Below, in pieces: positions 11,745 to 21,800 of a stretch of DNA of 64,000 bases. The notes beneath the pieces were generated by a model that saw only the letters and a list, made by a program, of their open reading frames with translations, was not told the origin of the DNA and ran no database searches. The position numbers and the translations under genes are program-made. The DNA comes from Litoditis marina (lineage: Eukaryota; Nematoda; Chromadorea; Rhabditida; Rhabditidae), in assembly GCA_964036275.1 (NCBI GenBank), contig OZ038437.1, positions 12,329,138 through 12,393,137 on the forward strand, read 5' to 3'. The stretch's first letter is position 1. Each line of letters opens with the position of its first letter.

Positions 11745-12510
11745 ACATGAATTGACATTGATTCACATGTAAGTCTTCTACTGATGACGTCATCGAGGAT
11801 TCTGGAGCTCGGATGACGTCATAATCGAAAAGTGCAAAGTTGATGTCACATATATTTTCAAATGATGGTAATATCTTAGGAAGGGTCAATTAACGGTGAA
11901 ACTCAATCTAAGAGTGACGTATTCTGGGATTCTGGAGACCAGATGACGTCATTTTTTAAAAGTGCAAAGTTGACGTCACATATATTTTCAAATTATGGTA
12001 ATATCTTATAAAGGGCCAATTAACGGTAAAACTCAATGTAAGACAGACGTATTCTGCGATTCTGGAGACCAGATGACGTCATTTTTGAAAAGTGCAAAGT
12101 TGACGTCACATATATTTTCAAATTATGGTAATATCTTATAAAGGGCCAATTAACGGTAAAACTCAATGTAAGACAGACGTATTCTGCGATTCGGGAGACC
12201 AGGTGACGTCATTTTTGAAAAGTGCAAAGTTGACGTCACATATTATTTCAAATGCTGAAAATATCTTAAAAATGGTATATTAACGATGAAACTTTATCTA
12301 AATATGACTTATTCTGAAATTCAGAAGACCAGATGACGTCAACTTTTGAAAAAAATGACGTTAAATATGTTTTCGAATGCTAAAAGTTTCTTAAAAATGG
12401 TCAATTCACGATAAAACTTCATTCAAATATGACGTATTCTGGGATTCTGAAGGGCATATAAATTAAGTTTTCAGAACTGCAATGTTGACGTCATATTTTT
12501 TTCGAATGAC
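11745..12510. repeat. 130 bp minisatellite rich in TGACGTCA
   Basis: About six units with a 130 bp period: the string TGACGTCACATAT or its variant falls at 11841, 11971, 12101 and 12231, with decayed units after. The central units are almost identical. The palindrome TGACGTCA, the classic CREB/ATF site, occurs exactly ten times. It encodes nothing. Confidence 0.88.
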
Positions 12511-12605
12511 GGTAATACTTGATAAGTCATTCATTAAGAAAACAATGTTATCTGCACCGTACAGATCAAACCACATACCTACGGCATGTGTACAAAAAGA
12601 GAAAA

Positions 12606-13136
12606 ATTCATGAAAAAGTGGGGGCCCAACGACTGTGAGATTTGTCTTCTGCTGTGCGCCCCTTAGACAGCTACTCTCAAATGGAGCAGCTACTGCTACA
12701 AAAACCGGAAAATACTTATATACTCAAGTATAACTGTTCATTACAAACATACAAAAGTCGTAAAATATTTTTTCAAACCTGTAAACTATAATATACAAAT
12801 CACAGATGTTAACTCAACGTAGTCAACTATAGAGATTCTGGATTTGTACACAATGATTTGCAGTTTTGGTCCTTACTTCAACTCTAGGTGCTATAACACT
12901 TGGCATATTATTCAACAGTTGTTCTCTCTTTTACAGCTGTGATTTGTATATTATAGTTTACAGATTTGAAAAAATATTTTACGACTTTTGTATGTTTGTA
13001 ATGAACAGTTATACTTGAGTATATAAGTATTTTCCGGTTTTTGTAGCAGTAGCTGCTCCATTTGAGAGTAGCTGTCTAAGGGGCGCACAGCAGAAGACAA
13101 ATCTCACAGTCGTTGGGCCCCCACTTTTTCATGAAT
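12606..13136. mobile_element. 531 bp foldback element (F3)
   Basis: Arms of about 200 bp (12606-12810 and 12935-13136) are almost perfect reverse complements around a loop of about 125 bp. The outer ends read ATTCATGAAAAAGTGGGGG. The AAAAAGTGGGGG core is shared with F1 at position 85, suggesting related families. Confidence 0.88.
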
Positions 13137-13494
13137 TGATTGTAAATTTTGGTTTGATCTGCGCACACAGCAGAAATTACGGAACACAACTGGAAAACTG
13201 AGGGAGCAAACTACGAAAAGCAGATGAGGCCAGCAGCATTTACACTCGCTGAAAGTTGCAGTTTTTCAACGAACTGGCGAATTCGATCGAAAATGTGTGT
13301 TATAGTTGGTAGCTACACTATCAAAAACCCAGCTTTTCATCATTTTTGAAAACCATTGATGGGGAAATTCTGAAATCATGCCATGGTGAACGGAATAAAA
13401 ACTCACATTATCCAGTGCGAGCAGTGAAAGTCACCATTGTGGAAGTGACACGACCTGGAATAGGTGTGGGTAAAAAATGAAAACTTTATGAAGG

Positions 13495-13659
13495 AAAGGT
13501 ACGAAGAGAGAAGGAGAGAGAGCGAAAGAGAAAGATGATAGTAAGAGAGAGAGAAAGAAGAAAATAGATAGATGGAGAGACGGAGAGAGAAAGAGACCGG
13601 ACAAGAGAGAGAGAGAATGAGAAAAGAGAAAGACGAGAAGAAAGAGAGAAAGAGGAGGA

Positions 13660-13699
<40 letters not shown>

Positions 13700-13895
13700 A
13701 AGGTTTGAGCAACAACGGAATAAGAAGAATAATAACAGGATGGAGAGAAAGATAAACAGAGATTGGACAAGAGAGGGAGAATAAGAGAGAGAGAAAATAA
13801 GAGAGAGAGAGAAAAGGAGACGAACAGAGAGAGAGGAGGAAGGGAGAGAGACAGAGGGAGAGAGAGAGAGAGAGAGAAAGAGGGAGAGAGATAAT
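13495..13895. repeat. GA-rich simple-sequence tract
   Basis: Degenerate (GA)n and GAGAAAGA repeats. On the minus strand it yields spurious Ser/Leu-rich open frames, which I do not regard as genes. Confidence 0.9.
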
Positions 13896-14227
13896 TCCTA
13901 AACCAACATTCACAGCCTGCCTTCGTTCTGTCGTGGCGCGAAATGAGTTTCCAGCCGGACAGCCGCGAAACTTTTCTCGCAACTTGTACTTTGCTTGTGG
14001 ATACAAATGAAATCGATCATTCTGCCGTGGCGAACGAACTTTGTAGCATTGTCTGAAAACTTCGCCGAATAAAAACCAACGCCCTCCAAATCACGCGTAA
14101 TTAGCATACGCGCGCGTTTTAGCCGGGCCCGCGCAATTAGCATAACCGCGTGTACACGTACACGTGTAAACTGTCTAGTCCGCATGAGGCTCTCATTTCA
14201 ACTTTCGACATCGACAAAGAAGGTTCG

Positions 14228-16151
14228 ATGGACCAGTCAGCACCCACTTCTAAGGTATATTTTTTTGGTTATTTTCGTTTCTTTCAAAGTTTTGTGTTGG
14301 TTAGCGCACTGTATGTTACTAATTTATCGTTTTGAAAGCCTCACATTAGCAAATTGCAGCTGCTTTCGTAATACTATCAATGAAATTGTTGGATATTTCC
14401 GATAACTTTATTTGATTTATTGAGTTTTGTATTGTTAGTATAACGAGAGTAATTCGTGGTTAGGAGCCTAACCTATAGTTTTTTGATCTTTTCTGTTTGT
14501 AGTTTGATTTTGCTCCATTTCAGTCGTAATTCCCCACTTTTATAGCAAATTAAAAAAAATAAATTAGATTTTCTCACGGCGTATGTCGCCCTTTCCCACT
14601 GGGATTGTAGTTTGATCTCGTTTCTATTCAGTCGAGAATTGTAAATTTAGATGTGTACCGAGATCAAACTACAACCAATCAATATAGTCTCCGCCCAATC
14701 AATATCCTTCCAGACTGTCAAGTACCGTACCTGCGTGGTGTGTCGATTTCGTGCCCACACCTACTATCTACAGACGTTTACCATCACTCCCGCGCGACGG
14801 TTAGTTCTATTAACAATAGTAATAATAAACAAAATACTGTTTATTATTATTACCCGAGTTTTGCGTTTGCTTTTTATTCTCTTTCTTCTTTTTAAACTAC
14901 AACTAAGCTGTGGTCACCTTCTATAAGAGGACGTTTCCGCACAGCTGAGCTGTTTTTGCCTGTTTCCAAGAAGTTCCGCGGCAACAGATCAGAGAAACTT
15001 GGAACTTGTGCAAAAACCTAGTGGCAACCTAGAATAAGTACAAAGTACACACGTGTTGTAGATGTCTAGTCACGTGACTGCACGTTAGTTTCCAAGTGAA
15101 ATGGGTGAGTGTTATGGGTGGCTATTATATTTACAATGTGGACTCCAGCGGGGATGGCCTGTTCTTTTCCCACTCCCTATAGCCAACTTCCCTCTCTGCC
15201 CACTTCAACGTGGAGGTATACTGTGTTTCTTAGTTTCGCTGTGTAGCAAGACCTGGTTAACTAGTGGTTAGCGGATTTGGTTCTATTCACAGTTTATTTT
15301 GCATCGAACGAAAAGTATGTATTTTGATTCATCCAGTCGAAAAGCTGGTCATATTTCGGTTATGGTTCGTTTTCTCTACAATTTCCACCCTCTAGTCACC
15401 AGTCGTCGGTTCTAGAAACGCGCCAGGGTACTGTATACCTCAGTTTCTGATGTCTTGTTAAGTGTGAACGTTATTTAATTCGATCTCGAATCAAACAACT
15501 ACGGTTCCCGGCTTCTTCTTCTCTGTGTTTGTAAATTGATCTCGTGACTTTTCGGTCAAAGTTCGGGACTTTCAGTCGAAAATCAAGTATCCTTCAGATT
15601 TCCATATAGTATGTTTTCTACACAATTACCACCCTCTATCACAAGTCGTCGGCTCTAAAAAAAACCGTTAGGCTTACTGTATATGGTATACCATAGTTTC
15701 TACTGTGTATCTTTGGTGGGAGTTGTAAAGGTTTACTCGTGCTCCGTTTATCGAGTTCAGTGCTTTCATCTACCAAATTCACCCCTGAACCACCGGTTGT
15801 CGGTGCCAAAAACACCTGGGGTTACTGTATCTCCTAGTTTTTGCTGTGTATCTATGCTAAGCATATGTCGATTTCAGAACGCAATGGCTGGAAATTCTGG
15901 GAAGTCACAGTCCCGAGTCAATGAAGCGTCTTCTCGCCGACATGGAGAGACCCGGACGGAAGTAAGTATACGGTAGCATTTTATTCTGCTGTGGAATCAA
16001 CCAGACTGTTGAGCGCTGTATAATTGACAGAAAAGCTGATTCTTGTAGAAAATCGAGCTCTTTTTGAGGTTTCAAGCTGTTCAGGCCCGAATTTTCTACA
16101 GAAGTTATCGTATTTTGCAGTATTTAGGTGGTTGGTAAACAGGGTGGCAGC

Positions 16152-16184
<33 letters not shown>

Positions 16185-17968
16185 TTGCTGTCAGTGTACT
16201 TCTTTTTGTAATCGGGCAAATTATTGATTTTGTCGCCATTTATCGATTTATTGATTGCAGATTCATCTGCTACGATCACTTCCATCCGTCCCAGCTGTCG
16301 CATTGCAGCCACAACCGCTCGCGCATCCTCAACCGCGACGCACGGCCCGAGCCATACGTGAGTGGGCAAATTATCAATTATTTGAAATTATTGATTTTTC
16401 CTTCACCATTGTATGCTTCGCACCATACGTGAGTGGGAACTTATTGACGTTTTCAGAACATTCGAATGTAAATGGGCTGTCTTTTTGTCTGTGTTTTTAG
16501 TTTGATCTCACTGCGTTTCGAACGGTGTATGAATTTTAGGCTGTATGTAAAGATCATACACCAGCAGGGTTGTCCGAATAGTCAGAAATATCGAAAAACT
16601 GATTTTTTAGCCGAAAAGGTCTACTCTTTATGAAAAATCCTAAATTTTCACGTGTTTACATCTGAAAACGGATTATTTTTTGTCGCTTAGTCGAACTTTA
16701 CTTGTGTTTGGTAAAGATTGAACTACAGTTCATTTGAAGTCATCTTTTGTGAATGCGAAATTTGCACAACTTTCCAGGATGCAGCCAACTTCGTGCGTAA
16801 TCGACACGTCGTTCGACCGCTGTCCGCAACTAAGCTGCGGGATGACGCACCGCCTCCGGTATGTGTTAGATACGTATTGATTTTGTTGGCAAAGTCTATA
16901 TCTTAACGGGTTTTGGGATAACGTACCGTTTTTGGTAACCCTTTTTCGGGTTACCTGGATGGGTAAAGTAACACTCACAGTTCGCATTCCCGATTTATAA
17001 TACAAACATGACTGTTTTCATTGTTCGAAATGATAGAAGCTGCTGAGTGTCAACCAGCCAACGTAACTTTTCTTTTCTAAAGCCTCACGAAATTGGTTGG
17101 AATTCTAAAAAGTAGAGGCAGGGTGAGAGGAACACGTTTCACTACTGCTGTGTTAGTTTGTAGTTTGGTCCCGCTGCGTTTTGGTCGTAACTGGATAATT
17201 ATGCTATGTATAGTCTGTTTCACCGATTGATGTACTCCTACAGTAATCCGTCAATTATTCAAGGGGGTGTTTTCTAATGAAAAAGTCAATACTTTGGTGT
17301 CAAATTTTCAGAGTTAGTAGTAGTAAACATTCAGAAGACATAAATCAACATTTTGAGGGGTTCGGAACACGCTACTATACCAAAGTTTGACCTGGAAGAG
17401 GTAGCAGATTACTGTAGAGGGTTATAAGTGGGTGGAACAAACTATATGCTGATCAAACTACAACTCTGACCTGACTATGCCCTTTAACCGCTACTATTTT
17501 CAGAAGGAAACTCCCCTGATCACTAGTATTGTGGAGAAACCGGCTGAACCGGCCATCACCAAGCCGGAAAAGTCTTCCGGAAGCGAGCTGGCGGCCCTTA
17601 TGCGGCAGCACTGCGGAAACGCGTCCAACTTTCTCGAGAGGGTGGTGGCGCGCGTAAATCAACACGAACAACAGTTGAATCAGTCCCTAGCCAAGCAGAT
17701 TTCATCGGCAACCAAGGATTCTACCACGAAAACTATTGGAAATGCGCCAAACCCTATTGGCATCAAGCCAGCTCTGATTGGCATCCGCCCAAAGCCGGTT
17801 GGAAACGCGCCAAAATTGGTTGGCAACGGTCCAGCAGCTGTTGGCAACGGTCCAAAACGTGTGAAATTGGAACAGAAGCCCAGAAAAGTTCCTATTACCT
17901 TCGAAACGTTGTCTACTATGGAAAAGTTGGACTGGTTGATTGAGACACGTCTTCAAAACCAGAACTGA
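14228..17968 (+). CDS. THAP-domain zinc finger protein, six exons
   Basis: The exons are 14228-14254, 14714-14799, 15878-15961, 16261-16357, 16778-16858 and 17504-17968. All junctions are GT-AG and all phases agree, giving 279 residues. The N terminus is a THAP domain, a C2CH zinc-coordinating DNA-binding fold. CVVC lies at residues 16-19, the invariant Trp is in TQWLEILG at about 40, and CYDH is at 69-72. The 49-residue gap between the Cys pair and the Cys-His pair is in the family range. The rest is not recognised. Residues about 200-240 hold a degenerate repeat built on VGNAP/VGNGP/IGIRP, followed by a basic KRVKLEQKPRK stretch and a hydrophobic end. I chose the ATG at 14228 because the first exon joins in phase and no upstream in-frame ATG is seen. 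It is probably a transcription or chromatin factor; the orthologue is unknown. Confidence 0.84.
14800..15877 (+). repeat. THAP gene intron 2 with degenerate ~220 bp repeats
   Basis: The large intron holds three or four diverged units. Each has CACC(A/G)GT(C/T)GTCGG followed shortly by a TACTGTAT core and a (G)TTTCT(G)CTGTG motif, near 15212, 15395-15450, 15640-15715 and 15797-15850. No gene is seen inside. Confidence 0.5.
16151..16182. repeat. (TA)n microsatellite in THAP intron 3
   Basis: About 15 consecutive TA dinucleotides, 80 bases before the next exon. Confidence 0.9.
16555..16709. mobile_element. M1-family MITE copy (CATACACCAG ends)
   Basis: The family has CATACACCAG(C/T)AAGG termini in inverted orientation, GTCCGAATAGTC next to one end and a central TTTTCACGTGT. 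This copy lies in THAP intron 4. Others are at about 19740-19900 (diverged), 19901-20065, 20189-20356, 22282-22405, 24741-24910, 31884-32051, 49019-49363 (interrupted) and 52611-52780. Each is about 160 bp, or 125 bp in the deleted copy at 22282, and is non-coding. Confidence 0.85.
17207..17447. mobile_element. M2-family MITE copy in the THAP gene
   Basis: One of five fuller copies in the window, the others at 32236-32471, 36386-36621, 37731-37968 and 44937-45161. A partial copy starts at about 8393. The ends read TA-TAGTCTGTTTCACC and GGTGGAACAAACTA-TA, consistent with TA target duplication. The internal strings CTACAGTAATC and GATTACTGTAGAG are partly complementary. It is 235-240 bp with no coding capacity. 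Confidence 0.85.
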
Positions 17969-18149
17969 CAGTCTATTTTTGTAATTTAGTGCATTTTGAA
18001 TGTAAAACGTGTATTTTGTTGTATAGTTTATTGTGTTTTAAGGTGATGCCAACATAGTTCACGGGTTGACTAGTCCATTTGTGATTTATATATTCGATAT
18101 AAAGTCATAGTTTTATTTTGAAAGTTTTACCCTGTATTTTTGTTTACGA

Positions 18150-18155
18150 AATAAA
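18150..18155 (+). terminator. Polyadenylation signal AATAAA of the THAP gene
   Basis: The first canonical AATAAA downstream of the stop codon (17966-17968), about 182 bases into the 3' region. The assignment rests on position only. Confidence 0.6.
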
Positions 18156-18837
18156 TGTGATATGGAGTTATTTTGGTACTATTTGAAATACCTCGGTATT
18201 TCCGACCCATATGCATCTATTTGTCATCGTTTGTTTCATTAGAAACGAAGCAACACTAATTTAAAAATCTATAAATTTTAGTAAATTGTTTTTCGTTACT
18301 GTGGCAACCGTACGCAGTTGGTGTGTTTTGTCATTAGTTGGATCAATGCCAACGTTCAAAAATTTGCGCTGTGTCGCATTTTCGTGGCTGAATATTTTCA
18401 TATTTTGCAATTAAATTAATTATAAACTAGTTTATGACTGTTTATTCATGTTTCCGAATGATGAAACATACTGTTAGAGTAAGTCTATTTGCGCACTTTC
18501 CTGTGGGAATCGGTAATGATTGATTACGGGCGTCTTTTTCGAAAAAAGGAAAATGTCAATAGCTAGCTCTATTGTTTATTGAGTCTATCTTATGGTATGG
18601 GTGTTCATTGGGAAATAAGTGTTCAAAATATACCTCTCTCTGTGTCAGATAATTGCTTTCAAAATTTGCCTCGTTTTCTGTAGTATTTCACCTCAAAAAT
18701 CAAACCACGTTCCGGCCGGGGATTCGGGTTTTCATTCGGTTTGCATTTCGTATTCTTTTCAGGATTTGACCTGAAATGCTTTTATATTTGTTCTTTCGGT
18801 TGACTTGAACAAAATTTACGTTATGTTACGTTATTTT

Positions 18838-18842
18838 CAGTA
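18838..18842 (+). promoter_or_regulatory. Trans-splice acceptor at the acin-1 start
   Basis: TTATTTTCAG ends at 18840 and is followed by TA and then the start codon at 18843. A consensus 3' splice site two bases before the ATG, with no matching upstream donor exon, is typical of nematode spliced-leader addition. Confidence 0.6.
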
Positions 18843-21800
18843 ATGTCCGAAGAAGATCCTTTAGTAAACGGTCAGCCCCTCTCTAGTCTGAGAGTAGTTG
18901 ATCTCAAAGAGGAACTAGACAGACTAGGTCTATCGAAGCTGGGAAACAAGGGAGTTCTGCAGGAACGACTAAAAGAGGTTAGCTTTATTCTGATTTGCAT
19001 TCTTCCTTCGGTGTTTAAATCCGTGTTGTATACACTTTACAATAAACAGTATACATATTGTTGTACAAATAAAGGAGGAAGTAGAAAGAATATTCAGTTT
19101 ATATCTACATTCAAAGCGTAAATGTAGTTGTAAACTTCTTATTGACTATTTTTCTTAACCCGGACCAAATTTTTAAAAGGATGATATGTTTTACAAAAGG
19201 TTGGATATTGTAGAAGCATGTTTGTCTAACCTGGTTTTGTCTAACTAGAAAGTAATCGTTATGAAGAGGAATCTAAATAGTACAAGTTAGGGTAAAGCTA
19301 ATTAGTAGAAGGGTAAAGGGTAACTTATATCTTATATAATACTTTATTCTGAATCAACTTCATTTCAGTTAGCCTTCTGTGTATGTAATTATATTCAAAT
19401 AAAAATGTTCTTATTCAGCACCTCACCAGCAACTCCGAAGGTTCAGATGAAAAACCTTCCTCTGAGACCACTCCACGCAAAGAGAAGAGCGCATCTCCTA
19501 CTAAGGTAAGATGATGCTATTTTATTATCTTTTTAATATATTTTTTCTTTTTTATTCGTGAGAATGAAAGGGTCCACCAGCTTATGCCGTGTTTGCATCT
19601 GGTGATCATGTTGTAGGAGAATAGTTGATATTTCATCTATAACCTTTCTCGTTTCCTCTCAGCATACGTTGGAAGAGTCAAGAGTAGTATTACCTTACTG
19701 GTTGGTGGTTGCGCATACTATTTTATTATTTATCATTTTCATACCACAGTAAAGTTGTCCGAGTAGCCAGAAAAAATAAAAGAACGAGCTACTTTTAGCC
19801 GAAAACTAGAAAAGTTGTCTATTTTTGATGAAAAAGTCATTATTTTTCATGTTTTTCAATCTAAAAACGAACTACTTCTTGTCGACTAGTCGTAACTTAC
19901 ACCAGCAAGGTTGTCCGAATAGTCAAAACAATTCGGAAAACGGACTACTTTTCGGTCGAAAAGATGAAAATCGGTCTACCTTTGATGAAAAATCCTAAAT
20001 TTTCACGTGTGCACATCTGAAAACGGATAACTTTTTGTCGCTCAGTCAGACCTTACTGGTGTATGATCATTTTCATTCTGCTTTGTTGTTTCAGTCTCCC
20101 TCGGGTGAGAATCCATTGGTGGCCGCGTATCGAGCCAAGCAACAAGCGGCTTTGGAATCGGCCAAAAAAGATGCACGTGAGTGTTTTTCATACACCAGCA
20201 AGGCTGTCCGAATAGTCAGAAAAAATCACAAAACGGACTACTTTTTAGCCGAAAAGATGAAAATCGATCTACTTTTGATGAAAAAGGTAAATTTTTACGT
20301 GTTCATATCTGAAAACGGATTAATTTTCGTCGCTTAGTCAGACCTTACCTGTGTATGGTGTTTTTAGAATCAGGTTTGATCCAGAAACGGTAAATTTCAT
20401 TGCTATATTGGCGAAAAGGAGAATTTTTCTACAGTTTTTTTTGCATCAAAAACGCTTTTATCGTCTTGGTCAAAAAGTATCCCGTTCTTCGATTTTGTCA
20501 TGCTACATGAAGTAGGCGGTGTTAAAACGAAAAACTTTTATAAGATATCAAATATAAAAGTTGTTATTTATACTTTATTTCCTTTTTTCCAGAAATCGCC
20601 CGTCGTGAGTCAGAATCCGAAGACGGCGGCAGTGGAACCCCGAAGAGGAAGACACGCCAATCCACATCGGAATCGGTTGAAGGAGAGGCCGTAAGTGGTT
20701 ATATATTATTATATATTTACAGTAGGACGATTATGTGGACCAATCCCGACACATCGTTCCTTTAAACTGTAATTAAAGAATGTATTGCATTTTAAAGGAC
20801 TGAAGCGTCGGGATTCGTCAATCGTCCTTTTATTATGTGGTTTTATAAGTATATAAGACGCTGCAATCTAAATAAATCTCAGAATCTATTTTTTCTCGAG
20901 AAAGAAATATTTTCTGGGAAAGAAAATATTTCACTTTTTGATGCAAACTTTATCCACGATTGCTTCAAAAGATTGAAGATGTCCCAAGATTTCAATCATT
21001 GAAAAGATGGGATCCCACTTTATCAATCATTGAAAAAATGGGATCCCACTTTATCAATCATTGATAAATTGGGATCCCACTTTATCAATCATTGATAAAT
21101 TGGGAAAGCTTATCTATAGTTGCTGAGTACACCTTTCAAAATCAGCTTACACTTCTCGCGCGAATGAATACTCATTCAGTAATGCACGTTCTCGGCTGCG
21201 CCGTATCTAGTATGCGTGGTTTTTCAGACGATAACTGTCTCTGCATCTCTGTCTCTGCGTCTCGTGTTCTCGCGGGAGCTGTAACTAAGCATTAGTACAC
21301 GGAAAAATGAGAGGCGCAGAGAAAGGGGCGCCGAGACAAATACGCTAAAATAATACCAATACCAAATACGGCGCAGCCAGGTACGCGCCTCGTGTTGCGT
21401 TTATATCCGCGCGAGGGCTTTCAAAGCACCACTTGAAGTGGAATTCATAGAAATGTATCCCAAAATATCAATCATTGAAAAAATGGGATCCCAAAATATC
21501 AATCATTGAAAAAATGGGATCCCAAAATATCAATAATTGAAAAAATGGGATCCCACTTTATCAATCATTGAAAAAGTGGGAAATATTATTTTCATGTTGA
21601 TATGCCTCCCAAAACCAACTTTTTTCCTCAAAGGTTCGAAAACTGGGAATTCAAAAAGTTCGGTTCCCAAATAATCAACGAATTTCAAACGTTTTCGACT
21701 TTCGAGAAAAATTTAGATTGCAGAGTCTTATATGTAGTGGCTTGTAGTTGTAGCGTTTATCGATTGTTTCCCCAAGAATACACTAACTTTTACCATGAAT

